From: an uncultured Acidimicrobiaceae bacterium
GTDB lineage: Bacteria > Actinomycetota > Acidimicrobiia > Acidimicrobiales > Ilumatobacteraceae
Assembly (NCBI GenBank): GCA_903919455.1
Contig: CAIXIJ010000005.1
Span: forward strand, 1 to 64,000
Direction: 5' to 3'
Length of the DNA: 64,000 nt
Part shown: piece by piece, positions 6,073-14,816 of the stretch
How the letters are laid out: each line of letters opens with the position of its first letter
Position numbering within the stretch: position 1 is the first letter of the stretch
Notes under the pieces: generated by a model
The model's database searches: none
What the model saw: the letters and a program-made list of their open reading frames with translations, nothing else
What the model was told of the DNA's origin: nothing
Program-made: the position numbers and the translations under genes

Positions 6073-8954
6073 TGGACGAAGTCGCCGCGCCTCGCAGTTC
6101 AGGCTCCGGGCGGAAATGGCCGGCGAGGTTGATGCTCGTCGCCCTTGCACCCTTGGCGGCCGCTGTTGCATGGTTCCCCACCGGCTTTCGGCTCGACGTG
6201 GCTGTCCTGGCCGTTGCTGCATCGTTCGGGGTCCTTCCGGGCGTCATTGCCGTCGTCGCCGGGGGCATCGCCGTTGCTATTCGCTCCCACGAAGTTTGGA
6301 GAGAAGCCGCACCGTTTCTTGCGGCCGTCATCGCTGCTCCGGGGCTCGCCATTCTCGGTCGGCGGCCCGCACGCAGCAACGCGCTACCCAGCCGAACTGC
6401 CGCGCGTTTGCTGATCGTCCTCGCCGGAGCCATCGTCCTGGGCTGGTTGGAGCATGTCGTCGAGTTTGGCGGGCTCCATTCACACGAGGGTCATGTGGCC
6501 TGGACTGCACTGCGTCTGCTGTGCGGCGCTCTCCTCGGGCTCGCCGTCATGTGGCGACCTCGCCGAAATCGCGACGCAAGCACCATGTTCCTGACCACCA
6601 TCGCCTCCCTCATCACGGTTGCGCTCGTGCTCATCACGCTGGGCTTCTGGTCTCGGCAGGACGAGCAGCTGCTGCACGTCACCGTCGACGCGACACAACA
6701 GGGTTTCTTGTTCTCCCTCGCCGACCAGATGAACGTGATCACCAACAAGGCAGAGACATCGCCGCAGGAACCCTTCACGGCTGAACGCTTCCCGCTGCTG
6801 ATGCAGCCGGTCGTGTTCGGCCACGTGGCGATTCCGGCGGCACAGTTGGTGTCGCTCGAAGCTGACGGCGCGAAGGTCCTGTCGACGGTGTCGTCGCTCG
6901 GCGGCGACTTCGAGTCGCGCTTCGATGCATGGACCACCCAGGCAGGCCCCGAACTCACTACCGCCGCCGACAGTGGGGTCGTCACCTATCTCGGCCTGGC
7001 ATCGCTGCCGCAACCAACGGGGGGCAACGACCCCTATCTCATCTACGGCACTGCGCTCCAACCGTATCCCGGACAACCGGAAGCGCCGCTGCACATGCTG
7101 GTCACTGCGGTCTCCATCCCTGTCATGGTTCAATCTGCCTCTGCATCGACTCTGGTGAACTCGGGCGACGCCGTACTCAGCGTGTATTCCGTGATCGACG
7201 GCAACCCCGTGATCCTGTGGAGCACCGAAAGTGACGCCGGCACTGCCGACAGCGCACTTGGAGGGTCGTTCACCCCAGCCGAAGCGCCGGTCGACCGCAC
7301 CGATGTCATGGCGTTGGCCACGTTCGGCGTGAACGACACCGTCTTCACGTTCGCTGCGGAGCCGGGAACCAACTTCGGCACGCCCCTGGGTTTCCGCCGA
7401 CTCGTGATTGCCCTGGAGGTGGTGGGCGGTCTGGTCGTGGTCGGCTTGATGCTGATGAATGGCGACAACCGCATGCGCCGCGAACGCGAGCGCATGCGTC
7501 GCGAAGGCCTGCTCGCAGCCGCGCTCGAAGGCTCCCCCGGTTGGACCTCGATCATCGATCTCTCCGATCGCGTCGTCATGGCGAACACCAGCGAATTGGG
7601 AATCGGAACCGGTGGCCATCTGAGCGATGTGCCGCTGTGGAGTTCCGACCATGAGACGGTGGTGTCCATCCTGAAGCTCGTGCACAGCGCACGCGACGGT
7701 GTGCCGAGCGACATGCAGTACATCTGGAGCCATCCGGATGATCCGAGCCACGCCATGCGCATCTTCGACATCGAGGCGCGCCCACTCCCCGACCCGACGC
7801 TGGTCTACCTCCAATGCGTCGACGTCACCGAGCATCGCGATCGGGCAATGCGTACCGCCCAATCCGAGCGAATGGAAGCCATCGGCGTACTCGCCGGCGG
7901 GCTGGCCCACGACTTCAACAACCTGCTGTTCATCACGCTCGGTTACCTGCAGATGCTGGAACGGCAGCAACTCATCACCGACGACCGCCAGTCGCATCTC
8001 TACGTCACCAGAGCCATCGAGGCCGTCGAGCGGGGGGCCGTGGTGGCCAAGAGCTTGCTGTCGTTCGCTCGTAGCCAACCGCTCACTGCCGTCACGGTGA
8101 ATCTCGGCGAGTTCATGGTCGATCTGCAACCGCTCATCGAGCAAGCGCTGGGATCCGCTCACCAGTTGGTGCTCGACACGGTGGGCGAAAAACTTGAGGT
8201 CGTGGTGGACCCTGGCCGCCTCTCGAGCAGCCTCCTCAATGCGGTCTTCAACTCCCGCGATGCGATGGAGGGACGCGGCGTGGTGGAGATTCGAGCCGAA
8301 CGCTGTGTGGCAGCGCCCATCGGCGGCGAAGCGCAAGCAGTGATCGGCCTCTCGATCCGCGACACGGGCAAAGGAATGTCGCCCGAAGTGCTCGCCCGCG
8401 TGTTCGAACCGTTCTTCACCACGAAACAGGTAGGCAGCGGCACCGGACTCGGATTGTCCACCCTGTACTCGTTCGCCCAACAGAGTGGCGGGTGGGCTGC
8501 CATCGACAGTATCGAGGGCGTCGGCACCACCGTGACGCTCTTCCTCCCGCCGGCAACGACCACAACGGCTGATCAGCCCGTGCGCATCACTCGCCGCGCC
8601 ACCCGCGCGCTGGTGGTGGATGATGAGGTGGCACTGGCCGACCTGGTGGCGGGTTGGCTCGACGACCTCGGGATGGAAACGCGTGTGGCCACCACCCCGG
8701 AAGCTGCCATCGCAACTGCAGAAGAGTTCGAGCCCGAGCTGCTCATATCCGACGCCAACCTGGGCGCAAGTATCGACGGACTCGAGTTAGCACGTATCCT
8801 CGTAGAGCGCGATCCCGCGCTCTTGGTGGTGTTCATGACCGGCTTCTCCGAAAGAATTCGCGCTCTGCAGGCCGCTGGCGTGGCCACACTGGCCAAGCCG
8901 TTCTCGCGTAACGACCTTGTGGCAAGCTTGGGATCGATGGAGCTGGGTACGTGA
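6072..8954 (+). CDS. membrane-bound hybrid histidine kinase with large extracytoplasmic domain
   Basis: 960-aa kinase. The N-terminal third has several hydrophobic segments (about residues 18-160, MASE1-like in layout) and a further TM near 185-205. A periplasmic/CHASE-like region of about 240 aa follows, then a TM near 455-475. The cytoplasmic part has a PAS-like region, an NtrB-type H-box (GGLAHDFNNLLFITLGY), an N-box (NAVFNSRDAM), G1 (DTGKGM), an F-box (FEPFFTTK) and G2 (GSGTGLGLSTLY). It ends in a REC domain with VVDDE, ISDANLG and AKPFS. ATG 6072 is chosen over the longer ORF because it overlaps the upstream TGA by 1 nt (TGATG). It overlaps the REC-EAL gene downstream, so the output is probably c-di-GMP breakdown. 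Confidence 0.92.
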   Translation: MDEVAAPRSSGSGRKWPARLMLVALAPLAAAVAWFPTGFRLDVAVLAVAASFGVLPGVIAVVAGGIAVAIRSHEVWREAAPFLAAVIAAPGLAILGRRPARSNALPSRTAARLLIVLAGAIVLGWLEHVVEFGGLHSHEGHVAWTALRLLCGALLGLAVMWRPRRNRDASTMFLTTIASLITVALVLITLGFWSRQDEQLLHVTVDATQQGFLFSLADQMNVITNKAETSPQEPFTAERFPLLMQPVVFGHVAIPAAQLVSLEADGAKVLSTVSSLGGDFESRFDAWTTQAGPELTTAADSGVVTYLGLASLPQPTGGNDPYLIYGTALQPYPGQPEAPLHMLVTAVSIPVMVQSASASTLVNSGDAVLSVYSVIDGNPVILWSTESDAGTADSALGGSFTPAEAPVDRTDVMALATFGVNDTVFTFAAEPGTNFGTPLGFRRLVIALEVVGGLVVVGLMLMNGDNRMRRERERMRREGLLAAALEGSPGWTSIIDLSDRVVMANTSELGIGTGGHLSDVPLWSSDHETVVSILKLVHSARDGVPSDMQYIWSHPDDPSHAMRIFDIEARPLPDPTLVYLQCVDVTEHRDRAMRTAQSERMEAIGVLAGGLAHDFNNLLFITLGYLQMLERQQLITDDRQSHLYVTRAIEAVERGAVVAKSLLSFARSQPLTAVTVNLGEFMVDLQPLIEQALGSAHQLVLDTVGEKLEVVVDPGRLSSSLLNAVFNSRDAMEGRGVVEIRAERCVAAPIGGEAQAVIGLSIRDTGKGMSPEVLARVFEPFFTTKQVGSGTGLGLSTLYSFAQQSGGWAAIDSIEGVGTTVTLFLPPATTTTADQPVRITRRATRALVVDDEVALADLVAGWLDDLGMETRVATTPEAAIATAEEFEPELLISDANLGASIDGLELARILVERDPALLVVFMTGFSERIRALQAAGVATLAKPFSRNDLVASLGSMELGT

Positions 8955-10192
8955 CCAACGATCTCCCCCGCCCCAGGCTGCTGGTCATCGACGACGACCC
9001 GGCGATCTGCCAGCTCATTGCCGACATCGCCGTGGCCTTCGATTACGAGACCGACATCGCCTCCACCCCTTCGGAGATCGAGTCACTCCTCGGCGGCGGC
9101 CACGATCTCGTGATGCTCGACCTCTCCCTCGGAGAGACCGACGGCATGCGGGTGATGCGCGAACTCGGCGAGCGCCAACCGGGCGCCAACCTCGTGCTGC
9201 TCACCGGCGCCGACACATCAGTCCTGCAAGGTGCTGCTCGCGTGGCTGAACTCAGTGGCTTCAACCTCGTCGGTGCGTGCGGAAAGCCCGCCAATATCTC
9301 TGAGATCGAGCAGGTACTCGCGCCCCAACGGCGCGTGGTCGCAGCGGCTGACGACGCCGACGATCTCTATTCCGTCGTGATGCGCGCGCTCGACGAGGGC
9401 GCGTTCTACATGGTGTACCAACCCATCATCGACCTGCGCAGCGGTCAGGTGCGCGGCGTGGAGGCATTGGTTCGGCTCGCTGCCCCGGGCCACGAGAAGG
9501 TCTCCCCCGACAGGTGGGTACCCATCATCGAGCAGGCCGGCCGCAGCATCGATCTGCTCGAAGTGGTGCTGCGCCACTGCGCTCACGACCGCGTCACGGT
9601 GCCCGCACTTGCTGCGCTGGAGAACGTGTCGCTGAACCTGTCGGTGCTCGACCTCGCCCACCTCGACCTGCCAGAACGGGCCGAAACCATCCTGCGCGCG
9701 GGCGCGGCACCCGAGAAGTGGACCCTCGAGGTCACCGAGACGGCGGAGGTCGGCAAGCTCGCCGATGCGCTCGACGTGCTCATCCGCCTGCGCTTGAAGG
9801 GCTTCTGGCTCTCCATGGACGACTTCGGTTCGGGCAGCTCCACACTGCACCGTCTCCGCGAACTTCCCTTCACTGGCGTGAAGGCCGACCGCCGGTTCAT
9901 CACCACCGACTTCGGCGACAACGGCCAGCACGCGGAAAACATGCTGCGCGCCGCAGTGGATCTCGGTGCAGCACTCGGCCTCAAGGTGGTGGCTGAAGGC
10001 GTGGAGACACTCGAGGAGATCGAACTGGCCCGCTCCGTGGGCTGCGACTACGCCCAGGGTTACTTCATCGGGCGCCCGGTACGCGCCGAAGCGCTCGGCG
10101 TGCTCGTTGCCGCCTGGCACCACGACTGGGTGGGCAAGGTCCTCGGCCGGGCAATGTCGCAGGAACGAACTGACTCAGCTTCGAAGGTCTGA
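8951..10192 (+). CDS. REC-EAL cyclic-di-GMP phosphodiesterase response regulator
   Basis: 413-aa response regulator. REC (1-120) has VIDDDP, the phospho-Asp in MLDLSLGETDG, a Thr in LLTGAD and a Lys in GKP. The EAL domain (140-395) keeps the metal and catalytic residues: EALVR, SLNLS, LEVTET, MDDFGSG, KADRRF, AEGVET and QGYFIGRP. It should hydrolyse c-di-GMP to pGpG. No GGDEF domain is present here or elsewhere in the window. The GTG start overlaps the kinase stop (GTGA), which argues for a cognate pair. The 3' end overlaps the convergent thrS 3' end by 18 bp. Confidence 0.94.
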   Translation: MTNDLPRPRLLVIDDDPAICQLIADIAVAFDYETDIASTPSEIESLLGGGHDLVMLDLSLGETDGMRVMRELGERQPGANLVLLTGADTSVLQGAARVAELSGFNLVGACGKPANISEIEQVLAPQRRVVAAADDADDLYSVVMRALDEGAFYMVYQPIIDLRSGQVRGVEALVRLAAPGHEKVSPDRWVPIIEQAGRSIDLLEVVLRHCAHDRVTVPALAALENVSLNLSVLDLAHLDLPERAETILRAGAAPEKWTLEVTETAEVGKLADALDVLIRLRLKGFWLSMDDFGSGSSTLHRLRELPFTGVKADRRFITTDFGDNGQHAENMLRAAVDLGAALGLKVVAEGVETLEEIELARSVGCDYAQGYFIGRPVRAEALGVLVAAWHHDWVGKVLGRAMSQERTDSASKV

Positions 10193-12145
10193 GGCCACTT
10201 CGGCCTGCACCCGCTGAATGAACTCCGACAGGGCGACACCCCGCTCGACGTCGCCGCCACGAGGGTTGACGCCGAGTGTGCCGTTCGCAACGTCGTCGTC
10301 GCCGACAACCAACACGTAGGGCAGCTTCTCCAGCTTCGCGGTACGAATACGCTTGCCCAACTGGTCGTTCGCGTCCACGAGATCCGCGCGCAAGCCGACC
10401 GTCCGGAGTTGCTCGACGACCTGCTCGGCGTAGCCCTGATGCGCCTCGGCGACCGGCAGCACCCGCGCCTGCACTGGCGCCATCCAGGTGGGGAATGCAC
10501 CGGCGTAGTGCTCGACGAGCACCCCGAAGAACCGCTCCACCGACCCGAAGAGGGCACGATGCAGCATGATCGGCCGGTGCCGAGCGTTATCGGCTCCCAC
10601 GTACTCGAGTTCGAAACGCTCCGGCAGGTTGAAGTCGCACTGAATGGTGCTCAGTTGCCAGGTACGACCGATGGCATCCTTCACATCGATGTCGATCTTC
10701 GGACCGTAGAAGGCCGCATCGCCTTCTTTCACCTTGTACTCGAGGCCGTACTTCTCCAATGCCATGCGCAGCGCTTCGGTTGCCCGGTCCCAGTTCTCGT
10801 CGGAGCCGGTGTACTTCTGGGGATCCTTGGTGGAAAGGTTGGCCGTGAAGTCGTGGAAGCCGAAGGCGCGCAACACGCTCATCACGAAGTCGAGCAGCGA
10901 GGCAATCTCGTCCTGCAGTTGATCTTCGGTGCAGTAGATGTGGCTGTCGTCCTGCGTGAAGCCACGAATGCGCATGAGGCCGTGCAGCGTGCCAGCGCGC
11001 TCGTAGCGGTACACCGTGCCCAGTTCGAACAACCGCAGCGGCAACTCGCGATAGCTGCGCTGACGGCTGCCGAAGATGAGGCAGTGCATGGGGCAGTTCA
11101 TCGGCTTCGGGTAGTACGTACCGTTGTCCATCTCCATGGCCGGGTACATACCGTCCTTGTACCAACCGAGGTGGCCCGAGGTCTCGAACAGGTTCGCGTT
11201 GGCCAGATGGGGCGTGTACACGAACTGGTAGCCGCCCTTCTCGTGGCGCTCGCGGCTGTAGTCCTCCATGAGCTTGCGCACGATGCCACCTTTGGGGTGC
11301 CATACAGCAAGGCCGCCACCGAGTTCCTGCGGGAAACTCAACAGGTCCAGTTCCGTAGCGAGCTTGCGGTGGTCGCGCTTCTCTGCCTCCTCGAGGCGGA
11401 GCAGATGCTCGTCGAGTTCGGCCTTGCTGGCCCATGCGGTGCCGTAGATGCGCTGCAGCATCGGGCCCTTCTCGTTGCCGCGCCAGTATGCGCCGGCCAC
11501 CTTCATCAACTTGAAGTGGCCCAGGCGGCCCGTACTCGGCACGTGGGGCCCGCGGCACAGGTCGACGAACTCGGGCGTGTTGCGGTACACGCTGATCGTC
11601 TCTCCCCCACCGATCTCGCCGGCGTCGTCGGAGTCGGCTGCGCCGCTGCTGACTCGCTCGATGATCTCGCACTTGTACGGCTGGTCGGCGAACACCTTCA
11701 ACGCGTCGGCGGCCGGGAGTTCGTCGCGCACGAACGGCTGGTCGGCCTTCATGATCTCTCGCATACGGACATCGATGGCATCGAGATCTGCCTCGGCGAA
11801 TGTGCGCCCGCCGGGTAGCTCGAAGTCGTAGTAGAAGCCGTCGTTGATGGCCGGACCGATGGAGAACTTGGCCCCGGGGAACAATTGGGTAACGGCCTGC
11901 GCCAACACGTGGGCCGTGCTGTGCCGCAGCACGTGGCGGCCCTCGTCGGAACCCGCCGTGATGATGGCCACCTGAGCTCCGTCAGGTAGCGGCTCGCCGA
12001 GATCGCGCTCGTCGCCGTTCACGACGGCTGCAACAGCCGCCTTGGCCAGCCGCGCCCCGATGGACTCCGCCAATGTGGTTGAAGTGGCACCGTCAGGAAG
12101 GGATCGCTGCGAACCGTCGGGGAGAGAAATCGTGATCTCGGCCAT
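10175..12145 (-). CDS. thrS: threonyl-tRNA synthetase
   Basis: 656 aa, full length. It charges tRNA-Thr with threonine. An N-terminal TGS domain (MAEITISLPDGS, 1-62) is followed by the editing domain with HSTAHVLAQAV near 84. The class II core has motif 2 (YRYERAGTLHGLMRIRGFTQDD) and motif 3 (HRALFGSVERFFGVL), and a C-terminal anticodon-binding domain ends the protein. TAGAAT, a near-perfect -10, lies 8 nt before the ATG, so thrS may have its own leaderless promoter although plsC ends only 17 bp upstream. No T-box is visible before it. Confidence 0.98.
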   Translation of the reverse strand: MAEITISLPDGSQRSLPDGATSTTLAESIGARLAKAAVAAVVNGDERDLGEPLPDGAQVAIITAGSDEGRHVLRHSTAHVLAQAVTQLFPGAKFSIGPAINDGFYYDFELPGGRTFAEADLDAIDVRMREIMKADQPFVRDELPAADALKVFADQPYKCEIIERVSSGAADSDDAGEIGGGETISVYRNTPEFVDLCRGPHVPSTGRLGHFKLMKVAGAYWRGNEKGPMLQRIYGTAWASKAELDEHLLRLEEAEKRDHRKLATELDLLSFPQELGGGLAVWHPKGGIVRKLMEDYSRERHEKGGYQFVYTPHLANANLFETSGHLGWYKDGMYPAMEMDNGTYYPKPMNCPMHCLIFGSRQRSYRELPLRLFELGTVYRYERAGTLHGLMRIRGFTQDDSHIYCTEDQLQDEIASLLDFVMSVLRAFGFHDFTANLSTKDPQKYTGSDENWDRATEALRMALEKYGLEYKVKEGDAAFYGPKIDIDVKDAIGRTWQLSTIQCDFNLPERFELEYVGADNARHRPIMLHRALFGSVERFFGVLVEHYAGAFPTWMAPVQARVLPVAEAHQGYAEQVVEQLRTVGLRADLVDANDQLGKRIRTAKLEKLPYVLVVGDDDVANGTLGVNPRGGDVERGVALSEFIQRVQAEVASDLRS

Positions 12146-12153
12146 AGGCGGTC

Positions 12154-12159
12154 ATTCTA
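12154..12159 (-). promoter_or_regulatory. thrS: candidate leaderless -10 (TAGAAT) for thrS
   Basis: TAGAAT is placed 8 nt before ATG 12145, in the 17-bp plsC-thrS gap. Confidence 0.55.
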
Positions 12160-12162
12160 TGG

Positions 12163-12927
12163 CTACGAACCCGATGCAGCCCCGACGGTTTCTTCCAGTT
12201 CCGACCGCTGTACTTCAACGACTCGGCCGACCTTCGCCACCACCGTCGGCTCGGTTTCGGCGGTCTTGCCGGCATACACGTTGCGATACTCCTGGCCCGT
12301 GAGCTCTCTGATCTCGAACATCAGCTCGTCCGTGATCTGCCGCAGCACCAGATGATCCTCGGCCTTGTTGCGGTACCGCTCCACGTTGATGGGCCGACCG
12401 ATGGTGATGGTGGCCTCGCGCCGAATCTTGGGCAGCTTCGCGTCGGGCGGCTGGATTTCGCGAGTACCGACCACGCCCACCGGGAAGATCGGGCAACCCA
12501 CTTGCAACGCCAGACGGGCCGCTCCGGTGCGCCCCTTGTAGAGCACACCGTCGCGACTACGCGTACCCTCGGGGAAGATGCCGAAAAGCTCTCCTCTGCG
12601 CAGCACGCGCTCAGCAGTGTCGAGCGCAGCCTGACTCTTGTCGCCGCCCGCGCGGTCGATGGGGATCATGCCCATCATCGGAAAGAAGTACTTGGTCTTC
12701 CATGAGTCCATGTACTCGGCCTTTCCCACGAAACTGATGTTGCGTTGCACCATCAGCATCAGGAACGCGGAATCGAGAAAGCTCACGTGATTCGGCGCCA
12801 GGATGGCAGGGCCCGAAGTGGGCAGCCAATCGAACCCTTCCAGGTGAAAGGTCCAGAGTTGGTTCGCGACCGGGCGAGCGATGCGTCGGAAACGTGCTTG
12901 CGCCTTGCCCGCTCCCTGTGCTTTCAC
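12163..12927 (-). CDS. plsC: 1-acyl-sn-glycerol-3-phosphate acyltransferase-like protein
   Basis: Membrane-associated acyltransferase of 254 aa. It is expected to transfer an acyl chain to lysophosphatidic acid or a related acceptor. It has the acceptor motif NHVSFLD (NHx4D) near residue 45, the IPIDR block near 93 and FPEGTRSRDG near 120. The start is GTG 12927. The 5' end overlaps the stop of an 8-codon ORF (see 12924-12950), so translation may begin by coupling. The gene lies between mshC and thrS on the same strand. Paralogues acting on other lipids are common, so the substrate is not certain. Confidence 0.88.
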   Translation of the reverse strand: MKAQGAGKAQARFRRIARPVANQLWTFHLEGFDWLPTSGPAILAPNHVSFLDSAFLMLMVQRNISFVGKAEYMDSWKTKYFFPMMGMIPIDRAGGDKSQAALDTAERVLRRGELFGIFPEGTRSRDGVLYKGRTGAARLALQVGCPIFPVGVVGTREIQPPDAKLPKIRREATITIGRPINVERYRNKAEDHLVLRQITDELMFEIRELTGQEYRNVYAGKTAETEPTVVAKVGRVVEVQRSELEETVGAASGS

Positions 12928-12950
12928 CTGGCCGGCGCCTCGTGCGACAT
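12924..12950 (-). CDS. putative 8-codon leader ORF (MSHEAPAR) coupled to plsC
   Basis: ATG 12950 opens an 8-codon reading frame whose TGA overlaps the plsC GTG (GTGA). The TAAGCT hexamer at 12957-12962 ends 6 nt before this ATG. A leaderless transcript would begin at this ATG and reach plsC by termination-reinitiation. It could also be a chance frame. Confidence 0.3.
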   Translation of the reverse strand: MSHEAPAR

Positions 12951-12956
12951 GCGCGG

Positions 12957-12962
12957 AGCTTA
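12957..12962 (-). promoter_or_regulatory. candidate leaderless -10 (TAAGCT) before plsC leader ORF
   Basis: TANNNT hexamer 6 nt before ATG 12950, just after the mshC stop (12964). Confidence 0.35.
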
Positions 12963-12963
12963 G

Positions 12964-14085
12964 TCAGAGAATGACACCCAAGAGTGCCGCTGCGTCGTGC
13001 ACGCCCCTACCGCTCGCGGCAGCCTCATCGATCAGCGCCAAGGCCGCCGGAGTGTTCAGATCGTCGTCGAGTGCAGCACGAACGTCGTCGACCACACCGC
13101 TCTCGCCATGACCACCGCGGGTCCAGTGTTCGAGCCGGGCGGCATTGCGCGGCATCAGCGTGTCGTCCCACTCCCACTCGAGGCGGTAGTGGTGCTCGAT
13201 GATGGCAAGGCGGATGGCACGAGGGTCCCATTCGCGACGCAGTGCGTCGACGAACACGAGGTTGCCCAGGCTCTTGGACATCTTGTGGCCATCCATGTAC
13301 ACCATCGCCACGTGCATCCAATGCTTCACGAAGGGTGCGCCGGTGGCAGCCTCGGATTGCGCCCGCTCGCACTCGTGGTGCGGGAAGATGAGGTCGCTGC
13401 CGCCGCCATGAAGATCGATGGTGGTGCCGAGTTCGCGTAGCGCCAGCGCGCTGCATTCGATGTGCCAGCCCGGTCGGCCCGGGCCCCACATGGTGTCCCA
13501 GCTCGGCTCGTCGGATTCACTGGGATGCCAGAGCACGAAGTCGAGCGGGTGGCGCTTGTTCGGGTCGTCCACCTTGCCGCCGCGCTCGCGGGCCATGGCG
13601 ATCATCTCGGCCTCGGTGTAATGGCTGACCGAACCGAACGACGGGAACTTGCTGACGTCGAAGTAGACGCTGCCGCCGGACTCGTACGCGAACCCGCGAT
13701 CGAGCACCATGCCGATGAAGCCGCGAATGTCGGGAATGGCGGACGACGCACGCGGCGTGCTGTGCACCGGCAGGGCGTTGAGCGCTTCCATGTCGCGTTC
13801 GAAGCGAGCTTCCTCGCCTGCGGCGAGATCGAGGTAGTGCACGCCGAGCTCGCGAGCCTTGGCGAACAGTGGATCGTCCACGTCGGTGACGTTGCGAACG
13901 CACTTCACCGAGTGACCACGATCGATGAGCCGCCGCTGCAACACGTCGTACGCAATGAACGTGGCGGCGTGGCCAAGGTGCGTCGCGTCGTAGGGAGTGA
14001 TGCCGCAGGTGTACATGAGCACCTGCTCGCCTGGCTCGAAGGGCACGACTTCCTGGCGTGCAGTGTCGTAGAGGCGCATCGTCAC
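12964..14085 (-). CDS. mshC: L-cysteine:GlcN-Ins ligase (mycothiol biosynthesis)
   Basis: 373 aa. MshC joins cysteine to GlcN-inositol in mycothiol synthesis, using ATP. It resembles class I CysRS but shows the MshC signature TCGITPYDATHLGHA in place of the CysRS CGPTVYD form. Other motifs are WHIECSALAL, GGGSDLIFPHHE (zinc/amine site) and KMSKSLGN. The length is nearer MshC (about 410) than CysRS (about 460), and it lacks the N-terminal extension of mycobacterial MshC and ends soon after the KMSKS region. GTG 14085 overlaps the npdG-like stop; ATG 14079 is an alternative. Mycothiol implies an actinobacterial host. Confidence 0.9.
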   Translation of the reverse strand: MTMRLYDTARQEVVPFEPGEQVLMYTCGITPYDATHLGHAATFIAYDVLQRRLIDRGHSVKCVRNVTDVDDPLFAKARELGVHYLDLAAGEEARFERDMEALNALPVHSTPRASSAIPDIRGFIGMVLDRGFAYESGGSVYFDVSKFPSFGSVSHYTEAEMIAMARERGGKVDDPNKRHPLDFVLWHPSESDEPSWDTMWGPGRPGWHIECSALALRELGTTIDLHGGGSDLIFPHHECERAQSEAATGAPFVKHWMHVAMVYMDGHKMSKSLGNLVFVDALRREWDPRAIRLAIIEHHYRLEWEWDDTLMPRNAARLEHWTRGGHGESGVVDDVRAALDDDLNTPAALALIDEAAASGRGVHDAAALLGVIL

Positions 14086-14771
14086 GACTGCGACGTTACC
14101 TGCGCGGCTCTGGGGTCGCGCTTGATGCCCGTCAGTTTCGGTGCCACACGGGTCTTGTAGCGCACATTGAGTTGCAGCAGGACGGCCGTGAAGGCCTCGA
14201 TGGCGGTGGCATTCGAGAGTTCACCGGAATCCAGAGGACGGCAGCCTGGAATCTTCATCACCATCTCGCTGATCACCCGAACAGCATCGGGGTCGTCACC
14301 GCAGATCAGCACATCACTGTCGATGGGTTCGCCGATGTGGCCCAGCTCGGTGGCCGGCAGATGATGGAACGCCGCCACCACACGGCAACGCGGTACGGCA
14401 GCCTGCACATGCGCAGCCACGCTGCCTCGCGGCGGCACGAGCGGTTGGAACTCGTGACCCACGCGCACGAGCGCATTGGCCATGCTGACCACCACCTTGC
14501 CCGCAAGCGCGTCCTCATTCTCCTGGGCCGTGGTGGCAGCACCATCCCAGGGCGTGGCAATCACCACGATCTCGCAGTCGGCAGCCGCCGCATTGTCGCC
14601 GAAACCGAGCCGAGGGGCGAGGTCGGGCCACTTCTCCACCTGGCTGTCGCGCGCCTCCATGGCTCGATACTTCGATCGCGACCCGATGACGACGTCGTAG
14701 CCAACCGACGCCAAGCGAGCCGCCAGCGCCGAACCCGCCGGGCCAGTACCTCCGAGAATACCGATACGCAT
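14082..14771 (-). CDS. npdG: NADPH-dependent F420 reductase (Fno/NpdG type)
   Basis: 229 aa. It transfers hydride between NADPH and coenzyme F420. The N-terminal Rossmann fold begins MRIGILGGTGPAGSALA, and the NADP-binding IGSRSKYRAMEA follows. The typical IVVIATPWDG, VSMANAL and AAFHHLPATEL blocks follow. ATG 14771 is chosen because it starts the Rossmann fold and has AAGG upstream; the longer ORF in the track reads through the divergent fabI. It overlaps mshC by 4 nt. It implies that the cell makes F420, but no F420 biosynthesis gene is in the window. Confidence 0.88.
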   Translation of the reverse strand: MRIGILGGTGPAGSALAARLASVGYDVVIGSRSKYRAMEARDSQVEKWPDLAPRLGFGDNAAAADCEIVVIATPWDGAATTAQENEDALAGKVVVSMANALVRVGHEFQPLVPPRGSVAAHVQAAVPRCRVVAAFHHLPATELGHIGEPIDSDVLICGDDPDAVRVISEMVMKIPGCRPLDSGELSNATAIEAFTAVLLQLNVRYKTRVAPKLTGIKRDPRAAQVTSQS

Positions 14772-14803
14772 GCGATCAGCCTTGCACATGGGTACTGCAT
14801 GAC

Positions 14804-14809
14804 TACGAT
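14804..14809 (+). promoter_or_regulatory. candidate leaderless -10 (TACGAT) for fabI
   Basis: TACGAT lies 7 nt before ATG 14817, supporting that start over the in-frame ATG 14799, which lies upstream of this hexamer. Confidence 0.5.
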
Positions 14810-14816
14810 CGATCTC

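Noticed and set aside
6480-8480. 666-aa minus-strand ORF
   Set aside because: Antisense shadow of the membrane hybrid kinase, no recognisable motif.
12964-14085. Cysteinyl-tRNA synthetase
   Set aside because: The signature ITPYDATHLGHA and the length fit mycothiol ligase MshC better than CysRS.
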